A stretch of 55,540 nucleotides of DNA, from contig CACWYB010000024.1 of assembly GCA_902765005.1 (NCBI GenBank), forward strand, positions 1 to 55,540. The letters run 5' to 3'. The notes beneath the pieces were generated by a model. The model was not told the DNA's origin, did not search any database, and was given only the letters and a program-made list of their open reading frames with translations. The translations under genes and the position numbers were made by a program. Numbering within the stretch: the first letter of the stretch is position 1; each line of letters opens with the position of its first letter. Source of the DNA: an uncultured Eubacteriales bacterium (GTDB lineage Bacteria; Bacillota; Clostridia; Christensenellales; CAG-138). Shown piece after piece: positions 16,027-23,253 of this stretch.

Positions 16027-16155
16027 ATGAAAAACATGATCCAATTCACAACCAAACTTATATCACGAACGAGAAGGAGGTGGCATGATCCATATGCCAT
16101 TGTACGCGATCCTGCGCTTTCAGAAGCGCAAAGCCGGCGGCATCGCCTGCTGTGA
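16027..16155 (+). CDS. possible leader peptide overlapping mobV
   Basis: 42 codons starting MKNMIQFTTKLISRTRRRW with AGAAAGGAAAATGCT upstream. It ends 70 bases inside the relaxase gene in another frame. The ribosome site of mobV lies within it, so its translation would affect access to the mobV start. Real expression is uncertain. Confidence 0.35.
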   Translation: MKNMIQFTTKLISRTRRRWHDPYAIVRDPALSEAQSRRHRLL

Positions 16156-17077
16156 CCGGCACAACGAACGAAAGAAGACGGAATACAAAAGCAATCCCAA
16201 CATCGACCTCACCCGGACCCACTTGAACTATCATCTGGTGGTCCCCAAGGGCCGATACAAGGACGTCTGCACGGATATGATCGACCGGGCGGGCTGCAAG
16301 GTCCGCTCCAACAGCACCCTCATGGTGGAGACCCTGGTCACAGCCTCTCCGGAGCTGCTGGATGGGATGACGCGGACGGAGCAGCAGCGGTTCTTCGAGC
16401 GGGCCGCTGAGTTCCTCTACGGGCGGATCGGCAAAGGGAACGTGATCTCCGCCGTGGTCCACATGGACGAGAAAACGCCCCACATGCACCTGAGCTTCTG
16501 CCCCATCACCAGGGACGGGCGGCTCTCCGCCAAGGACATCCTGGGCAACAAACAGGCCTTATCCAAATGGCAGGATGATTTCTTTGCCTGGATGGCCCAG
16601 GCCTATCCGGCCCTGTCCCGGGGCATCCCCAGCTACATCACCCACCGCAAGCACATCCCGCCCTACCAGTTCCGCATGGCGAAGGAGCTGAGCGAGAGCT
16701 ACGGTCGGCTGGAGGAGGCATTGCAGGCGGTGACGGTATTCAACGCCGGGAAGAAGCGGGAGGAAGCCCTGGGGATCATCGGGCGGATGCTCCCCACCTG
16801 CTACAAGCTGGCCGGGCAGATGCAGAGCACGGAGACCTACATTCGGGAGCTGGAGGAAGCCCGGAAGAAGCTGGAGGCGGAGACCCAACAGCAGGCCGAC
16901 GCCCTGGTGGAGCGGGGGCTGGATCAGACGATCCTTCAGGCTCAGCTGGAGGAGGCCCAGGAGCAGATCGAGGACCTGCTGGAGTGGCAGCAGCGGGCCA
17001 GGGAGATCCTGGATCGGGTGCCGCCGGAGATGTTGGACAAGCTGGACAGGAGGACGCGGTATGAACAAGACCGATGA
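16085..17077 (+). CDS. mobV: MobV (Pre/Mob) family relaxase
   Basis: 330 residues. The N-terminus has YAILRFQKRK and the HNER motif (26-29), then NIDLTRTHLNYHL (about 39-51), and the metal-binding signature HMDEKTPHMH (126-135) that defines the MobV family. It nicks oriT and starts conjugal transfer using the machinery of a helper element; no type IV secretion genes are present here. The C-terminal half is coiled-coil-like (RELEEARKKLEAETQQQ). Start at 16085 with AAGGAGG upstream; an ATG nine bases later is possible. It overlaps the parB-like pseudogene by 17 bases. Confidence 0.9.
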   Translation: MIHMPLYAILRFQKRKAGGIACCDRHNERKKTEYKSNPNIDLTRTHLNYHLVVPKGRYKDVCTDMIDRAGCKVRSNSTLMVETLVTASPELLDGMTRTEQQRFFERAAEFLYGRIGKGNVISAVVHMDEKTPHMHLSFCPITRDGRLSAKDILGNKQALSKWQDDFFAWMAQAYPALSRGIPSYITHRKHIPPYQFRMAKELSESYGRLEEALQAVTVFNAGKKREEALGIIGRMLPTCYKLAGQMQSTETYIRELEEARKKLEAETQQQADALVERGLDQTILQAQLEEAQEQIEDLLEWQQRAREILDRVPPEMLDKLDRRTRYEQDR

Positions 17078-17811
17078 GATCCGGCCCGTGGCCCTGCCCA
17101 TCCGAATGCTGCGGCCCTTTCCCAACCACCCCTACCAGGTCAGGGAGCCATGCGGCCAAGGCCGTGGGGCTCAGCTATGTCCCGGCCATCGTCTGCGACC
17201 TGAGCCGGGACGAGGCGGCTATCCTGCTGGTGGACAGCAATCTGCATCGGGAGCATCTGCTCCCCAGCGAGAAGGCCTTCGCCTATAAGATGAAGATGGA
17301 CGCCCTGAAGCACCAGGGGAAAGCGCCAACTTCGTGCCAAGATGGCGCGAAGCTGCGGAGCGACGAGCAGGTGGCCCAGGACGCCGGGGAGAGCGCCCGC
17401 ACCGTCCAACGCTATATCCGCCTGACCCACCTGGTCCCGGAGCTGTTGGCGTACATGGACCGGGGCGCGATGGCTTTGTCGGTGGGGGTGGAGCTGTCGT
17501 ACCTGGACGATGAAGCCCAATACGCCCTGCTGGACGCCATGGCGGCGGAGGACTGCACCCCCTCCTATTCCCAGGCGGTCCGGATGCGGAACCTGTTCCG
17601 CTGCGGTGATCTGGATGAAAAGACCATTGGGAAGATCATGGCCGAGCCCAAAGCCAACCAGCGAGAGCGGGTCAGCCTGTCCGCCCGGGACCTCAGGCGC
17701 TTCTTTCCCCCGGCGTACACGGCTCAGGACATGGAACAGTCCATTCTGCGGATGCTGGAGGAGCGCACCGAAGCCAAGCAGGAGCGTCCGACCCACGAGG
17801 CGGAAAGGTGA
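17061..17811 (+). pseudogene. ParB-like partition/nuclease-fold protein, internal deletion and frameshift
   Basis: Two pieces in different frames join near 17147. The first reads MNKTDEIRPVALPIRMLRPFPNHPYQVRE, a normal ParB N-terminus. The second reads AAKAVGLSYVPAIVCDLSRDEAAILLVDSNLHREHLLPSEKAFAYKMKMDALKHQG and continues into the helix-turn-helix part to 17811. Compared with the ParB pattern, about 40-45 residues including the GHRR box are absent and the frame is shifted by one. Either the gene is dead or the sequence has lost a segment. The C-terminal part, with DEQVAQDAGESARTVQRYIRLTHL, is intact. Confidence 0.75.
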
Positions 17812-17821
17812 GGTGAGGCCC

Positions 17822-18049
17822 ATGCGAAAGCGGGAATTGCAGGAATACTACAAGGTGATGTTCACGGAGTACCCCGACGTGGTCAACGTGGAGCAGCTCT
17901 GTGAGATGCTGGGCGGACCCAGCTCCAAGAGCGTGTATCGTCTGCTGAAGGAGGGCGCGATACAGAGCTACTGGATCGGGAAGCGGTATCGGATACCCAA
18001 GGTGTCGGTGATCGAATATCTGACTGGCCTCCAAAAATCCGTTTCGTAG
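17822..18049 (+). CDS. xis: helix-turn-helix excisionase-like protein
   Basis: 75 residues. The middle (VVNVEQLCEMLGGPSSKSVYRLLKEGAIQSYWIGKRYRIPKVSVIEYL) is the MerR-type winged helix of small excisionases that bind near att sites and control direction of integrase action. AGGTGAGG precedes the ATG. It lies 90 bases before the integrase gene, as expected for an int/xis pair. Confidence 0.75.
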   Translation: MRKRELQEYYKVMFTEYPDVVNVEQLCEMLGGPSSKSVYRLLKEGAIQSYWIGKRYRIPKVSVIEYLTGLQKSVS

Positions 18050-18061
18050 GCTCCCGTACAT

Positions 18062-18103
18062 TTGTCATTGGCACGGGCGGGTGGTATCCTGTCCGTGTCA
18101 ATG
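18062..18103 (+). promoter_or_regulatory. integrase promoter with overlapping dyad
   Basis: TTGTCA (18062-18067), exact 17-base spacer, TATCCT (18085-18090). An 11-bp dyad with one mismatch, CATTGGCACGG (18066-18076) and CCGTGTCAATG (18093-18103), covers the whole core promoter. A regulator or the excisionase may bind here (inference). Confidence 0.55.
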
Positions 18104-18138
18104 GCAGATGAATACACGCTACAAAGAAAGGAGAAGAA

Positions 18139-19518
18139 ATGGTAGCAGGACATCTGAGAGAAAAGGGCGGTATCTACTATATCGTTCTGAGCTATACGGA
18201 CGAGTACGGGATAAGAAGGACCCCGTCTCAGTCCACGGGACTGCCCGTCAAGGGCAACAAGAAACGGGCCGAGGACCTGTTGCTGCGGGCTCGGCAGGAG
18301 AAGGAGGATGAGCTGAACGAACGTAAGCAGGCAACATCCAGCGGAGCGACCGTCGCTCCCAACAATATTCGGTTTACGGCTTTTCTAAAGGATTGGTTAA
18401 AGATGATGCGTCCCAGCATAGAAGCAACGACCTATGCCGCGTATGAGAAGGCGGTCCTGAACAAGATCATTCCGTACTTTGACAAACGGCACCCGAAGAT
18501 CCTGCTGGGAGAGGTGACGCCGAAGCATATCCAGGACTACTACACCTATGAACTGGACGTGTGCGGCGTCAGTGCCAATACGGTCATTCATCGCCACGCC
18601 AACCTACGCAAGGCGCTCCAATATGCGTATCAGACTGGTCTCATCGAAAGCAATCCGGCTGACAAGGTGCAAAAGCCACGGAAGGATCGGTTCGAGGCCG
18701 ATCCGTACAAGAAATCCGAGCTGGACGCTTTGTTCAAGGCGGTAAAGGGGAGCAATCTGGAGCTGGGCGTGATCCTGGCGGCGTTCTACGGACTCCGGCG
18801 CAGCGAGATATGCGGGCTGAAATGGGACGCCATAGATTTTCACCGCAAGACCATCACCATACGGCACACGGTGACTCAGGTCAAGGTGGGCGATGAAATG
18901 AAGCTGATCCAGAAGGACCGAACGAAAACAAAGTCGTCCCATCGGACGCTGCCTCTGGTAAAGCCCTTTGAAAACCTGTTGCTGGCCATACGGGACAAGC
19001 AGGACGCCAATCGGCGGATCTGCGGGAACTGCTATTGCAGGGACTATCTGGACTATGTGTACGTGAACGAGATGGGCGAGCTGATCAAGCCGAACTATCT
19101 CACACAGGCATTTCCGGACTTTTTGGAACGGCACGGACTGCGGCGCATCCGATTTCACGACCTTCGGCACAGCTGTGCCAGTTTGCTCTATGCCAACGGC
19201 GTGGCCCTCAAGGACATCCAGGAGTGGTTGGGGCACAGCGATATTTCCACCACCAGCAACATCTATACCCACCTGGATTATTCCTCCAAAGTCGCATCCG
19301 CAAAGGCGATCATGGGCTTTTTTCCCGGGTATGAAGGCAAACGTGATCGGGCGCAACGGATTCCGGTGGCCTCCGAAATGGCCTCCGAAAGTCTGGAAAA
19401 CCCCGAAATTGCTGAAGAAATCGAGTCTCAAAAATTCCAAAAAACCGTGGAGGACAGTAGCGGGCGCAACGGATCAAGGCCTCGGGGTCGAGCCCCAAAA
19501 AGCTCGAAACCCCAGTAA
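18139..19518 (+). CDS. int: tyrosine recombinase / integrase (Tn916-type phage integrase family)
   Basis: 459 residues. An N-terminal AP2-like DNA-binding part (about 5-55) and core-binding domain (about 78-175) are followed by the catalytic domain. The catalytic set is visible: R220 in GLRRSEICGL, H340 and R343 in HDLRH, H366 in LGHSD and the nucleophile Y376 in NIYTHLD. It carries the mobilizable element into and out of the chromosome. AAAGGAG lies seven bases before the ATG. The gene ends 15 bases from the tRNA-Leu CCA end, the common arrangement for tRNA-targeting integrases. The C-terminal 60 residues overlap a GGCCTCC repeat that may be its own arm-type binding site. Confidence 0.92.
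   Translation: MVAGHLREKGGIYYIVLSYTDEYGIRRTPSQSTGLPVKGNKKRAEDLLLRARQEKEDELNERKQATSSGATVAPNNIRFTAFLKDWLKMMRPSIEATTYAAYEKAVLNKIIPYFDKRHPKILLGEVTPKHIQDYYTYELDVCGVSANTVIHRHANLRKALQYAYQTGLIESNPADKVQKPRKDRFEADPYKKSELDALFKAVKGSNLELGVILAAFYGLRRSEICGLKWDAIDFHRKTITIRHTVTQVKVGDEMKLIQKDRTKTKSSHRTLPLVKPFENLLLAIRDKQDANRRICGNCYCRDYLDYVYVNEMGELIKPNYLTQAFPDFLERHGLRRIRFHDLRHSCASLLYANGVALKDIQEWLGHSDISTTSNIYTHLDYSSKVASAKAIMGFFPGYEGKRDRAQRIPVASEMASESLENPEIAEEIESQKFQKTVEDSSGRNGSRPRGRAPKSSKPQ
19368..19391 (+). repeat. tandem GGCCTCC repeats, left pair (possible integrase arm sites)
   Basis: GGCCTCCGAAAT and GGCCTCCGAAAG, two direct units with a 12-base period near the end of int. A pair with the same core and the same 12-base period lies in opposite orientation at 19667-19685. 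Confidence 0.5.
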
Positions 19519-19532
19519 ATACTGGGGTTTCG
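19505..19532. terminator. perfect 12-bp hairpin between int and tRNA-Leu
   Basis: CGAAACCCCAGT - AAAT - ACTGGGGTTTCG, abutting the encoded CCA of the tRNA. It contains the int stop codon. On the minus strand it is followed by AGCTTTTT, which suits a terminator for the tRNA. Confidence 0.7.
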
Positions 19533-19619
19533 TGGTGCCGGTGGTGGGACTCGAACCCACACGCTGTCGCCAGCAAAGGATTTTGAGTCCTCCTCGTCTG
19601 CCAATTCCAACACACCGGC
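19533..19619 (-). tRNA. tRNA-Leu (anticodon CAA)
   Basis: On the minus strand it starts GCCGGTG and ends CACCGGC-A-CCA, giving a perfect 7-bp acceptor stem with CCA encoded. The D-loop has GGCAGAC, the anticodon loop is CTCAAAA (anticodon CAA, reads UUG), the long class II variable arm is GCTGGCGACAGC, and the T arm is GTGGG-TTCGAGT-CCCAC. Its 3' end faces the integrase gene. Confidence 0.95.
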
Positions 19620-19666
19620 AAGGTTTTTATCAGCTTTGGGGTCCCTTTGGAAAAATCCTGGAAATC

Positions 19667-19685
19667 GGAGGCCAATCAGGAGGCC
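19667..19685 (-). repeat. tandem GGCCTCC repeats, right pair (inverted to the left pair)
   Basis: On the minus strand GGCCTCC occurs twice with a 12-base period, as in the pair at 19368-19391 but pointing the other way. The two pairs flank the tRNA-Leu gene. Confidence 0.5.
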
Positions 19686-19722
19686 AAAGCGGGTAAACTG
19701 TGGTTATTCGGTTTTCAAATTT

Positions 19723-19745
19723 CCCTAAAATAGGGGATTTTTGAC
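19723..19745 (+). terminator. weak hairpin with U-run
   Basis: CCCTA - AAA - TAGGG followed by GATTTTT. It may end plus-strand transcription coming from the element before pckA. Confidence 0.4.
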
Positions 19746-19756
19746 GCCTTCAACGG

Positions 19757-19792
19757 TGAGTCCCGCACGTCTGCCAATTCCATCATTCCGGC
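19757..19792 (-). pseudogene. truncated 5' half of a second tRNA-Leu
   Basis: On the minus strand the first 36 bases of a tRNA-Leu are present: GCCGGAATGATGG, AATTGGCAGACG, then GCGGGACTCA, stopping after the second anticodon base. What follows (CCGTTGAAGG...) is not tRNA. Its own promoter is intact just upstream (19802-19830). The break inside the anticodon loop is where some tRNA-targeting integrases cross over, so this may be the island junction; a plain deletion is the alternative. Confidence 0.7.
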
Positions 19793-19801
19793 GCAAGTGG
19801 T

Positions 19802-19830
19802 ATTGTATCACAGGGCGGGGCGATTGGCAA
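19802..19830 (-). promoter_or_regulatory. promoter of the truncated tRNA-Leu
   Basis: Minus strand TTGCCA, exact 17-base spacer, TACAAT, ending nine bases before the tRNA 5' end. It could now drive transcription through the half-tRNA into the intact tRNA-Leu at 19533-19619. Confidence 0.65.
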
Positions 19831-19885
19831 GGTTTTTCTTTGGGGACGGGCGGCTTTTTGCCGGGGGAGGACGGCAGGTCACCGG

Positions 19886-19914
19886 TTGACAGGAAGGATG
19901 GTGAATGATATTAT
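19886..19914 (+). promoter_or_regulatory. pckA promoter
   Basis: TTGACA, exact 17-base spacer, TATTAT. It leaves a leader of about 70 bases before the pckA ATG. Confidence 0.65.
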
Positions 19915-19990
19915 ATATACTGAATAGGGATTGGCTTTTTGGCCGATCCGCGGCACTAAAAATCCATTATAAGAGAAAGAGGTTTGCGCT

Positions 19991-21604
19991 ATGAAGAAGC
20001 TGGATTTGACCCGGTATGGCATCACAGGCACCAAGGAGATCGTGTACAATCCCTCCTACGAGCTGTTGTTCCACGACGAAATGGACCCCACGCTGACCGG
20101 CTATGAGAAGGGGCAGCTCTCCGAGCTGGACGCCGTGAACGTGATGACCGGCGTGTACACCGGCCGCTCCCCCAAGGACAAGTTCATCGTCATGGATGAG
20201 AATTCCAAGGACACCGTGTGGTGGACCACTGAGGGCTACAAGAACGACAACCACCCCGCCTCGGAAGAGACCTGGGCTGCCGTGAAGAAGATCGCCCTGG
20301 AGGAGCTCTCCAATAAGAAGCTGTACGTGGTGGACGCCTTCTGCGGCGCCAACAAGGACACCCGCATGGCCGTCCGGTTCTTCATGGAGGTGGCCTGGCA
20401 AGCTCACTTCGTCCGCAACATGTTCATCCAGCCCACCCCCGAGGAGGAGGAGACCTTCGAGCCCAACTTCGTGGTCTATACCGCCTCCAAGGCCAAGGTG
20501 GAGAACTTCAAGGAGCTGGGCCTCAACTCCGAGACCGCCGTGGTCTTCAACATCACCAGCCGGGAGCAGGTCATCCTGAACACCTGGTACGGCGGAGAGA
20601 TGAAGAAGGGCATGTTCTCCATGATGAACTACTACCTGCCGCTGCAGGGCATCGCCTCCATGCACTGCTCCGCCAACACCGACATGAAGGGTGAGAACAC
20701 CGCCATCTTCTTCGGCCTGTCCGGCACGGGCAAGACCACCCTTTCCACCGACCCCAAGCGGCTTTTGATCGGCGACGACGAGCACGGCTGGGACGACAAC
20801 GGCGTGTTCAACTTTGAGGGCGGCTGCTATGCCAAGGTCATCAACCTGGACAAGGACTCCGAGCCCGACATCTACAACGCCATCCGCCGGAACGCCCTGC
20901 TGGAGAACGTGACCTTGGACGAGAACGGCAAGATCGACTTTGCCGACAAGTCCGTCACCGAGAACACCCGGGTTTCCTACCCCATTGAGCACATCGAGAA
21001 CATCGTGAAGAAGGTGCGCCCCATCTCCGCCGGTCCTGATGCGAAAAACGTGATCTTCCTGTCCGCCGACGCCTTCGGCGTGCTGCCCCCCGTGTCCGTG
21101 CTGACCCCGGATCAGACCAAGTACTACTTCCTCTCCGGCTTCACGGCCAAGCTGGCCGGCACGGAGCGGGGCATCACCGAGCCCACCCCCACCTTCTCCG
21201 CCTGCTTCGGCCAGGCCTTCCTGGAGCTGCATCCCACCAAGTACGGTGAGGAGCTGGTGAAGAAGATGGAGAAGAGCGGCGCCAAGGCGTACCTGGTGAA
21301 CACCGGCTGGAACGGCACCGGCAAGCGGATCTCCATCAAGGACACCCGCGGCATCATCGACGCCATCCTCAACGGCGATATCCTGAACGCCCCCACCAAG
21401 ACCATCCCCTACTTCAACCTGGAGGTGCCCACGGCCCTGCCCGGCGTGGACCCCAAGATCCTGGATCCTCGGGACACCTACGCCGATCCCACCGTCTGGG
21501 AGGAGAAGGCCAAGGATCTGGCCGGCCGGTTCATCAAGAACTTCAAGAAGTACGAGACCAACGAAGCCGGCAAGGCCCTGGTGCCCGCCGGTCCCCAGCT
21601 GTAA
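19991..21604 (+). CDS. pckA: ATP-dependent phosphoenolpyruvate carboxykinase
   Basis: 537 residues, the usual length for the ATP-type enzyme. Visible signatures are [10 protein letters not shown] (about 56-65), the P-loop GLSGTGKTT (about 239-247) and the metal-site stretch LIGDDEHGW (about 256-264). The reaction interconverts oxaloacetate plus ATP with PEP plus CO2 plus ADP; in gut anaerobes it often runs toward oxaloacetate to feed succinate formation. AAGAGG lies upstream of the ATG at 19991. It is a single-gene unit with its own promoter and a terminator hairpin pair downstream. This is the first clearly host-type gene after the island. Confidence 0.97.
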   Translation: MKKLDLTRYGITGTKEIVYNPSYELLFHDEMDPTLTGYEKGQLSELDAVNVMTGVYTGRSPKDKFIVMDENSKDTVWWTTEGYKNDNHPASEETWAAVKKIALEELSNKKLYVVDAFCGANKDTRMAVRFFMEVAWQAHFVRNMFIQPTPEEEETFEPNFVVYTASKAKVENFKELGLNSETAVVFNITSREQVILNTWYGGEMKKGMFSMMNYYLPLQGIASMHCSANTDMKGENTAIFFGLSGTGKTTLSTDPKRLLIGDDEHGWDDNGVFNFEGGCYAKVINLDKDSEPDIYNAIRRNALLENVTLDENGKIDFADKSVTENTRVSYPIEHIENIVKKVRPISAGPDAKNVIFLSADAFGVLPPVSVLTPDQTKYYFLSGFTAKLAGTERGITEPTPTFSACFGQAFLELHPTKYGEELVKKMEKSGAKAYLVNTGWNGTGKRISIKDTRGIIDAILNGDILNAPTKTIPYFNLEVPTALPGVDPKILDPRDTYADPTVWEEKAKDLAGRFIKNFKKYETNEAGKALVPAGPQL

Positions 21605-21624
21605 GGGCGTTTGATCCTGTGCTT

Positions 21625-21715
21625 GCCGCTTTTTCCTTTCGGTGAAAAGCAAAAGCGGCGGAAAAAGAAAAGCTGAGAAGAAAAGAGGGAGGCGGTTTGA
21701 CCCCTCCTTCTTTTT
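21625..21715. repeat. bipartite intergenic repeat, module A only (copy 1), with terminator
   Basis: Hairpin A spans 21625-21659 (arms GCCGCTTTT and AAAAGCGGC). It is followed by a second stem AAAAGAGGGAGG / CCTCCTTCTTTT with a T-run at 21681-21715 that should terminate pckA. Confidence 0.65.
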
Positions 21716-21752
21716 CCGTTTTTTGGGCGGCCTTCCTTCCGACTGGGTGGTA

Positions 21753-21781
21753 TTGCGCGGGGGAAGGGTTTATGGTATACT
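21753..21781 (+). promoter_or_regulatory. promoter of the MBOAT operon
   Basis: TTGCGC, exact 17-base spacer, TATACT, 45 bases before the first ATG. Confidence 0.55.
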
Positions 21782-21826
21782 AACCTGTCGCAATATAGCG
21801 GAAAATACGCCTAAAGGGGCGAAACG

Positions 21827-23245
21827 ATGGTCTTTTCCTCCACAACCTTTTTGTTTCTGTTTTTGCCGGCCCTGCTGCTGCTCTACTTCTGCCGCAGGGA
21901 CATTCGCTGGCGCAATGGGGTGCTGCTCCTCTTCTCCCTGATCTTCTACAGCTTCGGGGAGCCCGTGTGGGTGTTGGGCATGATCGGCGTCACGCTGATC
22001 AACTATTTCGTGGCCCTGAGGATCCATAGGACCAAGAAGAAGCGGCCCCGCAAGCTCCTGCTGGCGGCGGGGGTGATCTGCTCCCTGGCGCTGCTGGTCT
22101 ACTTCAAGTATTCCTCCTTCTTCCTGAACACGGTCTATGCCCTCCTGGGCCTTGACCGGGTGGCCCCGGAGCGGCATCTGCCCATCGGCATCTCCTTCTA
22201 CACCTTTCAGGTGCTGACCTACACCGTGGACGTGTACCGGAAGAAGGCCAAGCCCCAGACCAACCCCCTCAGGACCCTGCTCTATATCTCCTGCTTCCCC
22301 CAGCTCATCGCCGGGCCCATCGTTCAGTATACGGACGTGGCGGAGGCCCTCTCCCAGCGCAAAACCACGCCCACGGACTTCTTCCGGGGCATGCAGCGGT
22401 TCGTGCTGGGCCTGGGGAAGAAGGTGCTGCTGGCAAACCTGTGCGGGGAGATGCTGGAGGCCACGGCCCTGGGGGGCACGGGGGCGCCGCTTTCCCTCCT
22501 GGGCAGCTGGCTTTCCGCGGCCCTGTACACCATGCAGCTATACTTCGATTTCTCCGCCTACTCCGACATGGCCATCGGCCTGGGGCGGGTGTTCGGCTTT
22601 GCCTATAAGGAGAACTTCGACCATCCCTATCTCTCCGCCAGCATCACCGAGTTCTGGCGGCGGTGGCACATCAGCCTTTCCTCCTTCTTCCGGGACTATG
22701 TCTACATCCCCCTGGGCGGCAACCGGCGGGGCACCGGGCGAACGATTCTGAACCTGGCCATCGTGTGGAGCCTGACGGGCCTCTGGCACGGGGCCAGCTG
22801 GAACTTTGTGCTCTGGGGGGTCTACTACTTTGCCCTGCTGGTGCTGGAGCGGTTCGTGCTGGAGGGGGCGCTGAACCGGGTGCCCGTGGCCCTGCGCCAT
22901 ATCCTCACGCTCCTGCTGGTGACCGTGGGCTGGGTGATCTTCTACTACACGGATTTTGCCGCCATGACCGAGCACCTGAAGGCCCTCATCGGCTTGGGGG
23001 GCGGGGGCCTGGTGGACGAAAAGCTCCTGGCGGTGTTGAAGCAGTACACGGCCCTGCCGCTGATCATGGCCCTCTGCTGCCTGCCCCTGCAGCGGTGGCT
23101 CAAGGGGCTGTTCTCCCGGGGGCAAAAGGGGCTCTCCCTGTGGGGGGAGGTCCTGGGGGCGGCGGCCCTCACCGGGATCTTCCTGCTCTCCCTGCTGTTT
23201 TTGATGGGGCAGACCTACAACCCCTTCATCTACTTTAGATTCTGA
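21827..23245 (+). CDS. MBOAT-family membrane O-acyltransferase (AlgI/DltB/PatA-like)
   Basis: 472 residues, a multi-spanning membrane protein (about 9-11 hydrophobic segments from residue 5 on). MBOAT landmarks are YTVDVYR, QFPQ-like CFPQLIAGPIVQY, FDFSAYSDMAIG, EFWRRWHISLSSFFRDYVYIPLGG and the catalytic histidine in SLTGLWHGASWNFVLWG. Members move acetyl or acyl groups across the membrane onto polysaccharide or teichoic acid. The next gene is a DHHW/AlgX-like partner, so surface polysaccharide acetylation is likely. ATG with AAAGGGG upstream; the next gene starts eight bases after the stop. Confidence 0.92.
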   Translation: MVFSSTTFLFLFLPALLLLYFCRRDIRWRNGVLLLFSLIFYSFGEPVWVLGMIGVTLINYFVALRIHRTKKKRPRKLLLAAGVICSLALLVYFKYSSFFLNTVYALLGLDRVAPERHLPIGISFYTFQVLTYTVDVYRKKAKPQTNPLRTLLYISCFPQLIAGPIVQYTDVAEALSQRKTTPTDFFRGMQRFVLGLGKKVLLANLCGEMLEATALGGTGAPLSLLGSWLSAALYTMQLYFDFSAYSDMAIGLGRVFGFAYKENFDHPYLSASITEFWRRWHISLSSFFRDYVYIPLGGNRRGTGRTILNLAIVWSLTGLWHGASWNFVLWGVYYFALLVLERFVLEGALNRVPVALRHILTLLLVTVGWVIFYYTDFAAMTEHLKALIGLGGGGLVDEKLLAVLKQYTALPLIMALCCLPLQRWLKGLFSRGQKGLSLWGEVLGAAALTGIFLLSLLFLMGQTYNPFIYFRF

Positions 23246-23253
23246 GGCGGCCT

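Noticed and set aside
19967-21652. 561-codon minus-strand open frame opposite pckA
   Set aside because: Shadow of a complete PEP carboxykinase gene.
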